A stretch of DNA of 64,000 nucleotides from contig QANU01008669.1 of assembly GCA_003254905.1 (NCBI GenBank), positions 15,321-79,320 of the forward strand. Direction: 5' to 3'. Origin of the DNA: Nissolia schottii (lineage: Eukaryota > Streptophyta > Magnoliopsida > Fabales > Fabaceae). Position numbers and translations under genes: made by a program. The notes beneath the pieces were generated by a model. It was not told where the DNA came from, ran no database searches, and saw nothing but the letters and a program-made list of their open reading frames with translations. This document shows positions 46,911 through 58,103 of the stretch, in pieces (position 1 is the stretch's first letter; each line of letters starts with the position of its first letter).

Positions 46911-47567
46911 TGCTCATAAGTAATTCGTATAGGGTACGAGGTTACCTGAACGAGTAAGGAAGGCACCTTGACGGAAGCTCTAAGTCTGAGGGCGAAGGTT
47001 CCGAGCGGGTTTGGAGGCTCGGACGAAAGCTCCGAGCGGGTTTAGAGGCTCGGACGAAAGCTCCAAGCGGGTTTCTCTCGGAGAGAGTGTGGCGGCGGGG
47101 TGTACCTGCAAAGGCACTCTGACGCTCAAGTACGCACAAGGATTAGGAGAATTCTCTAAGAGGGGAATGGGAGGTACCTGTAACCTAAAGAGGTTGTGTG
47201 CTTTTATAGATGAGCTTAGAATGTAAAGATAGAAGTAAGGTAGAGATAAAGCGAGGAGAGTTTGCCTATCCGCTTCCCGGCTTATCTTTTCCCGCTTATC
47301 TAGGAGTTGGTTGCGGATTGGGGAGGAGAGGTCGCTGCTACCTCCTCTTAGCCTTGTTGGGCCGAACAGGGTTCGAACCTTTTGGGCTTGCGACCTTCTC
47401 CTCCTCTAAGCGCCATGAAGCTCCCTCTCTTTGGGCCGATCTGACCAGGTGGGGAGGGCCTCTTCTGCTCCTTGGTGGGTTGGGCCCTTTGGGCCTTTTA
47501 GACAATGTGAGCTCCTCTCCCTCTTAGAGGGTTAGAGCTCTCTGACCCTGGTCTTTAGCCCGTAACA
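46911..47567 (-). mobile_element. 5' LTR of gag-protease gypsy element
   Basis: 657 bp matching 42099-42755 with scattered substitutions (first bases tgctca versus tgttcg). Ends at 47567, followed by GAATC (47568-47572). Confidence 0.95.
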
Positions 47568-47572
47568 GAATC

Positions 47573-47618
47573 CATCATGATGAATTCCACACTTACATGG
47601 ATAAGATTATGAAAGAAT
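47573..47618. repeat. Tandem duplication, copy A (last part)
   Basis: 'catgatgaattccacactta' continues the copy A text cut at 42098; it matches 50049-50095. Confidence 0.85.
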
Positions 47619-48141
47619 TGTTTACATGAAAAATGTAAGTATTGTTGCATAGTACCTGCTAGTTTTGGTGTCACTCTCTTTACAAGTTAGACTTGCATAT
47701 ACATGTATGGATGTCTATATGTTTGGTAATAAGATCTAAACATTCACTAGTGACCAGGATTTTGCTAGGACAACCAGAATGCTATGTTCAATTACCATGT
47801 TTTGTTGACCTTGTTTTGGCGCACTGGTTTGTTGTGAGCAAATATTATCCTTTATTATTACTATTGTCAAATGAACCTTTTGATATCAAAGATGATGTTT
47901 TTCTGATGTAGTTTTGGATAATTGTGAGTGGATAAATAGTACAATAAAAAATTGAATTAAATTTTATCCCAAAAAATAAAAAGAATTAACTGTTCAAACA
48001 ATTATTCAAACAATTAATGGGTTGTTGCTTCAAATTGGTCAGTTTTTGTTTAATTTAATTGAAGAGCTCTGTTTGTCTCCTTTCAACAATTCGAGAATTA
48101 TATTTATCAGTGAATGATTTATATTTCTGTATGTATGCTAG

Positions 48142-48291
48142 GTTTGCGTGGCAGAACCATTCGACAATCCCATTGCAAGGGGCTTATATGATAAGTGGCT
48201 TGACCAGCCTGGTTCTGAGAAAGCTAGGAGACACATTGACACGCAATACCATCCTGTTGAGAAAAGTATTACTTCTCATCTACATAATTAA
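48142..48291 (+). pseudogene. NAR1 terminal exon, copy B
   Basis: Same 49-codon exon as 39764-39913 after an AG acceptor (48140-48141), ending 'SHLHN' plus TAA. It differs by few substitutions (V to A in 'NPIVRG', V to L near the end). Open along its whole length although cut off from the rest of the gene. The partner exon is reduced to a few codons at 47619-47634, so it cannot give a NAR1 protein. Confidence 0.8.
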
Positions 48292-48446
48292 TCAGGTCTT
48301 TACTCTCCCCTTTACATAGGTTAGAACATAATTCAATAAAACAGAAGGTTGGAAGAGAACTTTCCTTATTGTTTCTTCCCGTAAATGTGTGGTATCAATT
48401 GGAAGATCCCTTCAATCCCTGTGCCCTATCCTATGACTCCATGTGG

Positions 48447-48930
48447 TGTTGGAAATTTATATTTCCAATACTTGTGGACTCATATTCGACAATAATTATA
48501 TTAGTTATTTATCATAAATGGCTTAATTTTGGTGATCTAATTGTTTGGTTAAAAGCCTGTTAGACTTAAAGTAAATGAATGTGGGCTTAATAGGTAGATA
48601 CCAGTGTTGGCCCATTAGGGGATAATGGGAACCCTGGTGAGCTTAAATACGTCAGGAACGGTTATGGTCCCGAACACACCAAACTAGAAAACGTTTCACT
48701 TCTCCCCATCTGAAGAGAAACAGAAAGTCCCATTAAGGAACTAAGGAGGTTTGGTTGAGGAAGACCATGAAACTAACGCTCTCGTTCGTGATCAGTTGCA
48801 CCAAGGGATTCCCATCGCGTTCGTGATCAGTTGCACCAAGGGATTCCTATCGCTAAACCATGGATACAGGTATTTATGTAATCCTCTAATCCTTGATAAT
48901 CTGATATGATGTAAATGGTAATTTCTAACA
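48447..48930. mobile_element. Copia-type solo LTR, copy B (TSD TGTGG)
   Basis: 484 bp with perfect TGTGG flanks (48442-48446, 48931-48935). It is 34 bp longer than copy A because 'cgttcgtgatcagttgcacc' and following bases are tandemly repeated at 48781-48855. Confidence 0.8.
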
Positions 48931-50100
48931 TGTGGACATGTTTGCATATGTGGAGTCATCAATTTTGGTATTAACAGATTTTTTATTTTATTTTATTTTT
49001 ATATGTCTATATATTTAGTTATACTAAGAAGGACAGACACTTCATGAGACTACAGTGTTCCCGTGTCTGACACACTGTGGACACCGACACATGAAGACAC
49101 TCGTTCGCGCATGTGTTGCCCGTGTCCGAGCTATATCCGATCGTTTTTTGAGCCGTGTTCATATTGTGTCCGAGCAAAAAAAGTTTTTAAATATTAAGTA
49201 ATTTATAGTAATATGGATATTTAGAAAATTAACAAGTATGGATACTTAGAAAATTAACAAGTATTGACACATAAAAATATCTTGAATATTCCATATCTTT
49301 TAAATTTTTTTAGAAAGTATTAAAAATTAGTAGTTTGATATCAATGAATTTATTAGAATATTATTTTAAATATTTAGTTTTGTACTTGCATATGCCTTGT
49401 GTTTTGTAAAATTTTGAAGTTGGTGTGTCTTGTGTTGTGTCATGTTTCATGTCAGTGTTAGTGTCAGTGCTTCTTAGGTTATACCCATTTGGATTTGGAG
49501 TGGAAAAAATCACTCAAATATTTATAATACACCATCTCGACTCTTGTTTATTCGTGCGCTGTATTATTTGTAGGATATGGGGGCTCAATACAAGATTCCT
49601 TGACCGCTATCTTTGGTGTAGGCAATAGATATTTGCTAGTGATGTAGTGTTTGTAGAAATCAAATTAAGAGGATTGGTTTCCTTCACATGTTTCATGTGG
49701 TTTCCTTCACATTCTGGAATATTGTTCTACGGCTATTTCACCATTATATGCCTTTTTCGAAAACTAATTGCAGCCCTAGAGTGGTTTGGAAATAGTTTCA
49801 TGTCTAGTGTAGTCTTTTTGTGGAAGTGTCAATGTGAAACAATTATTGCACATCCCTTCTTCACTTCTGTCAAGAATCTTGCCACTTGTTAGCATATTCA
49901 AAAAGAGTGAATTGTAGAGTAGTCACTTCTTTCTGACATGCCAGCGCATGGTGGGAGACACGTGTCTTCTGATATGTTTTGGGTAATTTGTTATGGAGTT
50001 GTGATATGATATCCACGAACTCACATAAGTGTGAGGCACGTTGTGGAATCCATCACGATGAATTCCACACTTATATGGATAAGATTATGAAAGAATTGTT

Positions 50101-50310
50101 ACTCTTAGTTATCATCGTCGTAGCATTATTGTTTGTTTTGGTCTTAAGAAGTCTCTAACACACTAGAATATATCATTATATTGACGAGTCTCGCTCGACC
50201 CTAGTTCCAAACGAGAAATCCTTATTCAAACCCAACATATAAAACTAAATCCACTAAACCGAGAAAAGAAGAAGATAAAGTAAAATTAAAGACTGCTTCA
50301 TGATATGAAT
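50101..50310 (-). other. 3' flank of methylesterase gene
   Basis: AT-rich DNA downstream of the minus-strand stop. No repeat recognised; likely holds the 3' untranslated region and polyadenylation site, but I cannot fix the latter. Confidence 0.4.
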
Positions 50311-52266
50311 TTATGTGCACTTATCAATAACTATCTGTAAGAGAGAATCGCAAAGTTCTTGTGGCTTGCTAAGCATAGCCATATGGTCTGCGCCTTTGAT
50401 CTCCAGCACGTTACTAATCCCAGCATTTTGGATCATCCAGAGCTGAAATTCCAACGGTATCCCCAGGTCCTCAGGGCAAACAATAGAAGCATGTGGAACC
50501 GACCCGTATCCCCCTTTAGAGAAATTATTTTCTTGAGATAAGTCTTCGATGAAGAGGGACCCAGGCCTTGACAAAGTCTTCGCCAATTCAAGATCCTGCA
50601 AAATCCAATTACTATCATTACCAAACACGCTCTTCATTTACTCTTTGTTGTCATATTTGACAAAAAAATACAAAGGTTAAAAAATAATTTAATTTATACT
50701 AAAATAGAAAAAACATGAAGTGCATTGATAAAATTAACGTCAAACAAAGAGCCATAGTTATTAAGTGTTATGACGTGAGAGATAATAAGGATATAAATAT
50801 AAAAATTATGTTTAATATTTTTTTAATTTTATCAAATGATGATTGATTTTGGATAAAATAAATCACAACAAAAGATAGGCGGAAACTTCTAGTGGTGGCG
50901 TCCCGTCACTTGTCGGCATTAATCATCATTTTTATTTTGGTCTAAAGAGACAAAGGAAGTGGTTGTAAAATAATGGAATTGATTAATGATTAATATCAAC
51001 TACCTCAGTGGGTGAGATTTGGTAGAGCTTGGTGGACAAGAAACTGGGGCCGAACAACATGGATGTTTTGTTTCCACATTGCGAGAATTGGGTGTCCAAC
51101 CATCCAGCCGCCGGCGTCCTCTCAATGTACTGGTGAAATAAAACAATCTAACCGTCAAAGATATTTTTTGATAAAGATCTAACTGTGAAAGATGAACACC
51201 CAAATTTCTCTGTCTCTCTGATCAGAACATTAGATGTAATGGACAAGTAATTACTAATGTGAAGATATGTGTGGATATGAATAATGTATACGGCGGTTAT
51301 CAATTCGCAAAAGTTTTCACAACCTGGATAGGAAAAATTCTCCAACTGTTGTTACTTTGTTGAAGTATTAACAAATAGTAAATTTTAAATGTAAAAAAGT
51401 AAAAATTGAAGTGTAGTACAATATATTTAAAACCTTTAACATTTAAATTCTAAGAGCACTTCTCAACAAAACTCAAAAAAAAAAAATCATCAAAAAATCG
51501 AAAGAACCCAAATAATCAACAAAAGATTAAAGAAAATAACAATTGATGAGAGAAAAAAATAAAAAACCTTCAGCAATTATGAAGGAAAGAACCTAAAAAA
51601 AAAAAAGTAAAATAAACTAACATTTCAGGGTAGATTATAGTTGCTATCTGGTCCGAAGTACGTACCCCGGTCCACACTCTGGATCCTGGACGGGCCTTTA
51701 TGGTCCAGTCCGTAACACTACCCATATGTTTTCACTGTATTCTGTTTCCTGATTTAGTGAATCTGACGTTCTTTTAATCTTAATCGCGCCCCCCAATTCC
51801 GTGATTAATGTTTATAGTAAATCAAATCATTGGATAGAACTTGTGTTCAGTGAAATTAAACAATTGAGGAAATAAATTAGAAGCAAACCTTTTCTAAGAC
51901 GTAGGATGGTTTGTGTTCAATGTCTGGCACAAAAGCAGCCAAGAAAACACCAACCGCCACCTTGTGAGGGAATCTTTCCATGGCAAGGGCAATGTTAAGG
52001 CCTCCAAGGCTGTGACCCACGAGAACCACTTTTTCATTTGGGGGAATTGAGGCCAATAGCTCCAACAAGGGCTCACTGTACTGAGAAAGAGTGTCAACAT
52101 CTTGAATCTTCTTCAAGTTAGTGCCAGAAGCAGCGAGGTCGAGCGCCGTGACCCGGTGGCCAGCAGATTCCAGGCGTGGCTTCAACTTGTACCAGCTCCA
52201 AGCCCCATGACAAGCTCCATGGACCAAAACATAATGCTTGGGATCTATGCTGTCTTTTGTATTCAT
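50311..52266 (-). CDS. Methylesterase (SABP2/polyneuridine-aldehyde-esterase-like), three exons, 262 aa
   Basis: Exons 51889-52266 (126 codons), 51004-51129 (42) and 50311-50595 (94 plus stop), all phase 0 with GT-AG introns of 759 and 408 bases. Exon 1 has the oxyanion-side motif HGACHGAWSW (residues 16-25) and nucleophile elbow GHSLGG with S86. Exon 2 holds 'TPAAGWLDTQFS'. Exon 3 supplies D211 (in CPEDLGIP) and H239 (in KGADHMAM). The length and the triad spacing match tobacco SABP2 (S81, D210, H238). The family demethylates hormone esters such as methyl salicylate, methyl jasmonate or methyl-IAA in the cytosol; which ester is used cannot be read here. No signal peptide. No broken codons seen. 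An upstream TATA box lies at 52309-52316. It is the only clearly intact gene in the window. A related orphan exon lies at 36075. Confidence 0.92.
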
Positions 52267-52308
52267 GATGTCAATTTCTCTTGATGTGGTTGCTCCAAAT
52301 TCTTTCCC

Positions 52309-52316
52309 TATATAGA
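52309..52316 (-). promoter_or_regulatory. TATA box of methylesterase gene
   Basis: Minus strand 'ctctatatagg' about 45 bases upstream of the ATG, giving a very short predicted leader. Confidence 0.55.
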
Positions 52317-52319
52317 GAA

Positions 52320-53880
52320 GATATAGTGGATGAGCGAGTCAGGCGTCTGGTTGGCCAACAAGGTGGTGGAGTTGGTTTTGATTGGTCTTGTTGTAGTGTT
52401 TGTTATCAACTTAAGTTACAAAAATTCTATTTAAACAATCAAAAATGCTGCATGTACACCCAATTTTATACGCACATACATATACCATTAATAATGCACA
52501 AACTTTATTCTCATGAGTGCACAAACATTACAAACTTATAGATGATATTCTCAATTATACTTAATTAAGTGCACAAACATTACAGGCATTAAAACACAAA
52601 CTTTATGTATATAAGTATAGGGTGTATGTATGATGTATATTTTTTGGTGTACGTGTGTAGCAGGATTTTTAAACAATAATCTTGGATTAGACACTAAGTT
52701 TTTCCTCTCATAGACATCATGGAGTCCATACCTGTATATCGTTACTTGTTTGATTGGGTAAATAGTTCGACGGTGCTTTTATTTGGACACCAAAAGTACC
52801 TAAACACCTTGTTATCCTAATTTTTTAATTTCCCATGATAGTTAAAGGATAACGCTTTGAGTCATATATGGACTAAAGACAGTGACCTTATGTTGGAAGG
52901 TCTAATAACTACAGAGTTCGCAAGGTCTTAATATTAATGGATTTCAATTTTTTTTAAAGTATTAACCAAGAATCGTGACTAATGAAATGATGCACATGAC
53001 AACTCAGAAAAGGAGGATGATAGTTACTTTTGATCTCAAGGTCCAAGGCGTGACACATGGCATGATGATACAGATGCTGATGACAATTATGATTCCATTT
53101 AAGGGTCCAAGACATGATATGTGGCATGACAACACGGAGGTTCATGATGGTTATTTTTTATATTCAAGGGTTAACAAGAAAACATGTGACATCAAGGCTC
53201 TATGACGTTTATCAATATGACAAGTGGCTTGTTGAATTGAAGACACACGGGCAAGTAAAGCTCTGCATTTTAAAGTCTTATCTCGAGGAAGCATAGTTTG
53301 GTGCCCAAATTCAAATCCAAAGGTTGTGACGCTGAAGGCGCCATAAGGTGGTTATGTAACCGTCAAAACTCGATTTTCTCTACAAATAGAACATGCACAT
53401 ATTTTCTCAAGTTCCTAGGATTACACACTTGCATAAACTCTCACATGCTCACTTACGCCTCTAATGGATTTCAAATCACGAGAAAACCCAAGTACACATT
53501 CTAAACTTCACCATTTTATTTTCTCTTTTAGATTAAACACCTTTTTGTTTTCCTTTTTCTTAGGATTTTCTCTTATCTTTATAATTATGTCCCTCTGAAT
53601 TTGTTTGTAAGACATTATTCTTTGCAATTATGTTTCAGTACACAAATACTTGTACTCATAACTCTGGAACAAAAACCTAAACAAATAAGAAATATAAACA
53701 CAAGGCTTAATTGTCAACTTCTTAACAATTTCTCTTATACTCATAATTCTCGAACTAGAACTTGAATAACACAATTAATAAACAAGAAAAAGCCAAACAT
53801 TGATAGGGTCGCCCTATGTATGTAGTGCATTATGACCTATTTCTAGCTCTATAGCTAACACATCATGGCTCTCAGAATCG
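52320..53880. other. No gene; degenerate repeats
   Basis: 52960-53170 contains three diverged 65-75-bp units each with 'gtccaag.c.tga.a..tggcatga' text, reminiscent of copia LTR U3 repeats. 53370-53400 has 'ctacaaatagaacatgc', a possible LTR TATA region. I could not place element ends. Confidence 0.5.
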
Positions 53881-53887
53881 TTTCCCA

Positions 53888-54745
53888 CTAATTCTTGGTC
53901 ACTAATCTCATCGTCAATACATGCGACCTCTTTTTGAAAGGCTTCTTAATTTTACCTCTTTTGATCCTTTCGCTTTCATACTTTAAAAACTCTATTTGCC
54001 TTACCTTTTCTACCAATTGGAAAAGGCCTATGATTTGTTGGTTTACTAACCTCTCTCTAAGATAAATATTTGAACCCCCAATGGCCATTTTAACCATTTT
54101 TAATTCTGAAACAAGCGTAAAACATCTATTTCTTAGTACTCTAAACCTAGCCAAATAATCATCTATAGATTCTCCACTTCCCTTTCTCACTCTAAACAAG
54201 TCTACTAGAGTAATTTTGGTCTTTCCATTAAAACAATATTCATGAAAACTTTGTTCTAATTGAACCCATATATGGATTGAATTAGGAAGAAGGTTGGAAA
54301 ACCAAGTGAAAGCATTTTTCATGAGTGAAGAAGGGAAGTATCTCATCTTTAGATATTCATTAGTTGTCACTTTTCCAATTTGTAAGGTATACCTAGCCAC
54401 GTGTTCTATGGTTGATTCACCACTTTCCCCAGAAAATTTAGTGACGGCCTTTTGGGCTTTCCAACCACTGGCCACTTCCACTTTATGAATATATTCAGTG
54501 AACGCTGACTCGAAGAATGGTTAGTTTGCATAACCAACATTGAAACCAAAACGGTTAACTATTTGCTCAATCGTCCTAGTAATATTTTGGTGCTCCCCTA
54601 AGTTATTTTGCCTTACTCTTTGTAATATTTCCTCAGGGTTTTGATGGCAAACTACTAGGTGGACTTCTTCATTAGGTATAACCTCTCCTCCTGGAGTTGG
54701 GTTTTCTCGTTGGCCAGAATGGCCTTGAGGATCATTAATATCCAT
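53888..54745 (-). pseudogene. Ty3/gypsy gag (Athila/Tat-like) with one in-frame stop
   Basis: A single minus-strand frame from ATG at 54745 reads 74 codons ('NLGEHQNITRTIEQIVNRFG'), meets TAA at 54521-54523, and continues in the same frame to 53888 ('KFSGESGESTIEHVARYTLQ', 'MKNAFTWFSNLLPNSI', 'GSGESIDDYLARFRVLRNRC'). This is the retrotransposon gag capsid domain. Apart from the one stop the frame is open for about 285 codons, so it is a fairly young or slowly decaying copy. No protease or pol is visible below 53888; the sequence there becomes anonymous, so the element is truncated. Leader-like DNA follows at 54750-55000. Confidence 0.8.
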
Positions 54746-55061
54746 TGCAGCAACAATCCTATTAACTGGTCATCACTTGACTATAGCTCGCATCCACAAG
54801 GTCGCCTCTAGCCATCCTTCATTATCTGGTCAACACTTATATTTGACATTATAAGGTCATTTTTATACTTTGATCTAGTCTAACCTCTATGTGAGTTCTC
54901 AAAGCCGACTACTACCCTTGGCTTATATTATCAAGAGCAACAAAAGAGGGTTGCCTAGCCTGATTCTTTCTTAGACGACCCATCATCAGTGCTTATCCTT
55001 TGACATTTCTTTATATTTTTCTTTGATACCCTGCAAAACCCTTATATTTTCTTAAAAATTA

Positions 55062-55112
55062 TTTAGGTATAACACTACTTTGAATGAAATAAAAAATAGT
55101 GTTATACCTAAA
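55062..55112. repeat. Perfect 16-bp hairpin
   Basis: TTTAGGTATAACACTA (55062-55077) and its exact reverse complement (55097-55112) around a 19-base loop. Flanking 'cttaaaaatta' and 'tatttttaag' extend the stem imperfectly. Lies in the leader region upstream of the gag pseudogene. Confidence 0.9.
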
Positions 55113-55513
55113 CACTTTCTTTTTATTTTTAAGAGTTTCTACTTATTTTTTACTACTTAACAAAACATTGTCTTTGAATACTTTTTTTTTGTTGCAAAAG
55201 TGTTTAGGAGGGAGTAGGTACTGGTATCCTACCAACAAGGCCCTTATATCAGTCAATGAAATTTAAAACCTCGTTCTTTTGAAGTAAGAGCCCGAACATT
55301 AACCAATTGTGTTACTTCTTGTTAGCTCATTGATTACTTGTTACCAAAATCAATAGTTGTGCCGACTTCCTAACGTATACGATTAAAACAAGCATTAGAC
55401 CGTGGACCCATGTAATTAGCGGTAGCCAACAACTATCATTATCACGTTCCATTTTCGGAAATATTTCTATAACACTTTCATACTTGAAAGATCCTCGAGA
55501 TACATATGGTAGT

Positions 55514-58098
55514 TGTAACACCCTAGTTAACTGCCTACGCTCAAGTCGCACGCAATGCTCACTAGGTTGTTAATCACTTGGTGGGAATACTTATAGTCCT
55601 TCATTACTTTTTGAAAATACTAGGTTAAGTAAAATATGGACTGTTTTAAAACTTTCCTGTTGGTTACTTATTCATAAAGTATGAGCCGCGTGTGAAACAG
55701 AATATATGATACGAACGATAGAGCCTGAGGCTTACGATAGATAATCATTCCTAATACAATAAGTAAGTACATGGTCCATCACAAAATTACAACAAAGCAT
55801 AGAGTGTAATAATAATAATACACATCTACATGTCATAATCATTGAAATACATAACAAAAGCTCCTCTAGCATACAACTATGCTGGCTTGTCCTTGGAGGT
55901 TGGGGGTTCTGGCCTTCAGCTCTCGGCGACTCGTACTCTATTCTTTACGGCTATTCGTGCGACTCTTCGTAGTCTTCATCTACCCCTGGAAGCATAAGTG
56001 AGTGGGGGTGAGAACGTTCATCCTCAGTGGTGTACCTTAGCGTGTAGAGATACTTCTTTAACTCACTTATGAACCAGGCCGCTCATGAGATCTCTATGTG
56101 TTCATGCATTCTAACATCCTACCGATTATTATCTTCGCCTAGGATCCTGAATGGCTTTATCTGATTTACTAGGTAAGGGGGGATCTAATCTTTCTTATCT
56201 AAGTTCTCGTGCTTATTAGCTTCCTTCGCGTATATACATAAGCCGTCTCGAGGATTCTCTTGACGGTACTTACTTAATACATAGACTTACATACACTTAT
56301 GCATCATATACTTATGCATCACATATTCATTCATTATGTATCTTATGCATGGGTAAACTGGGGCTCTCTTACGCTTCGGGCTAACTGGTGAGCCAAGATA
56401 GCGTCCTTCTTGTCACTCGTTATTCCTTTGTCATTTTGAGTCCTTCCACCCTTGTAACCGTGGTCGTCTGGTTACAACCTGCTTATGCTCCCTATTGATG
56501 ACGACCAGGCAGCGCTTTCACCTAGGTGGTTGCAAACCACCAATGCAACTTGGCTCATTATCGCCCATCAATAGATATAACCATCCAACTGGTGGGATGG
56601 CGAGGGGTGCTCCTGCCAAGCTAATCCGAGCGTGGACTCATCATCATCATCATTATCATTATCATTAGTTGTGACGTCACCCTGATCCTTTATCATATCT
56701 TTCTTTCCTTCTTTCTTTTCATTTCTTATCATTGACCAATCCACCCTTTTGGGACTAGTGAGGGGCTTGTTCGTAGACGTGCCAAGAGAGGGATTTCTTA
56801 TCATATAACTACATACTGTCCGCTAAGGCATACTAGACCCTTGTGGCCGGAATACTTCTTCAGATATCGTGGTTCCCTAGAGTTCAATTATGCTCTTTTT
56901 TATAACATTAGGTGATGACATCTACTTCTCTATGGTCGTCCTAACACGTAATGATGACTGAGTCCTCATGATGCATGCATATAGCGAATCTACAATCATT
57001 TTCCTATACTTTCGCAAGTCTCTGTGTTAGTTGGAACAGGTAGGAAGGGCTCGGGGTTGTTTAAAATAAAGATTCTTAGGTCAGGCCTCTCAGTGGTTAA
57101 GCTTGGCCGCTCAGCGGTTGAACCCTGAGTCTGGGCGCTCAACGCACGGCCAGCACCCGCTCAATGTGCCGCTCAGTGGATCGCTCAGCGCATCGCTGGG
57201 TGTACTGGGACTGAATGCGTTTCAGCGTCTCGTAAACTTTTAAGCCTTTCCTACGGGTACCAACTAGCACAGTTATATTTTTTTAAAATCAAAATTTCTC
57301 AAAACTATTTTCATACTTCCATCCATGAAATTTTCAAATAAAAACTACTACATCATTTTCTCAAATATCAGCACATAAACTAACATAAATATCCACATAG
57401 ACAGTGGGCATAGGGTTACCCACTTCCTAAACGCTTTCTGATCAGTGGAAAGTGATGAGGGAAATATCCTCTTCACGATGGTGTGCTCCTCCTATTTTTC
57501 CTATGTCCGGTAGCGTAACCGCGATGTGCTCGAACGGAACCGGCAGAGTAACCTTTCTAATTTTCTTTTTTTACCTTTTGAAGCATTTGGGGGGTATTTA
57601 TAAGCAAGACTCGGCCCCCTACTTCCATTTTCTTTTTTTTTCTTTATTTTTTTTTGTAAATTATAATATAATATTATTATTTTTAGAAAATATCTAGCTT
57701 ATGGATAAGCTTCAGGGTTCCCGGGTTAGTTTCGATCACGTTTGGTCGCTTTTCGCGTGTGTACGGATATCCTAAAAATATTTTGAACACATATCCGCGG
57801 TCTACAAATTTCCCTGATCATAGTGGTATGTCAGTTTAAGGTATTCATGAAGTTATTTCCCGGAGGGTAATTTTCACAGATACCTTAGGCTCCCATCGAA
57901 ATTCCGGTTTTTGGCGAAATTTAGCACAGACCCTGCGACACTCCGTGAGATCAAGAAACAATCATTTGACTGCCATTTGGAAGCGATTAATTTTCTGAAT
58001 AATTTTTTCAGTCTAAATAATTGCCTCTATCGTGCTTTAAATTAAGCAAAATTAGGGTTTAAGCGAAATCTTCATAAGGGAGAGTTCAGGATGTTACA
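55514..58098 (-). mobile_element. Solo LTR1 with perfect TSD GTAGT
   Basis: 2585 bp from 'tgtaacaccctagttaac' to 'ttcaggatgttaca', flanked by GTAGT (55509-55513 and 58099-58103). It is the cleanest reference copy of the family in this window: landmarks at 55620 ('aatatggactgttttaaaac'), 56080 ('ccaggccgctcatg'), 57390 ('ccacatagacagtgggcata') and 57770 ('tatcctaaaaatattttgaa'). No coding sequence. Confidence 0.92.
57085..57205. repeat. LTR1 motif slot: GCTCAGCG motifs
   Basis: Six to eight copies or variants of gccgctcagcgg and cgctcagcgcatcgctgg, in the slot that holds CATTCGAATG in the copies at 13320 and 30040. Confidence 0.85.
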
Positions 58099-58103
58099 GT
58101 AGT

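Larger units (their letters stand above)
47619..50100. repeat. Tandem duplication, copy B
   Basis: Second unit, beginning within the end of the NAR1 penultimate exon (TGTTTACATG) and ending near 'gaaagaattgtt'. Contains the NAR1 terminal exon and the copia solo LTR but not the gypsy element nor the 430-bp segment of copy A. It carries its own short tandem duplications (near 48781-48855 and 49220-49262). Confidence 0.9.

Noticed and set aside
53888..55512. Endogenous plant pararetrovirus
   Set aside because: The gag domain and leader fit Ty3/gypsy; no movement-protein or viral coat signature seen.
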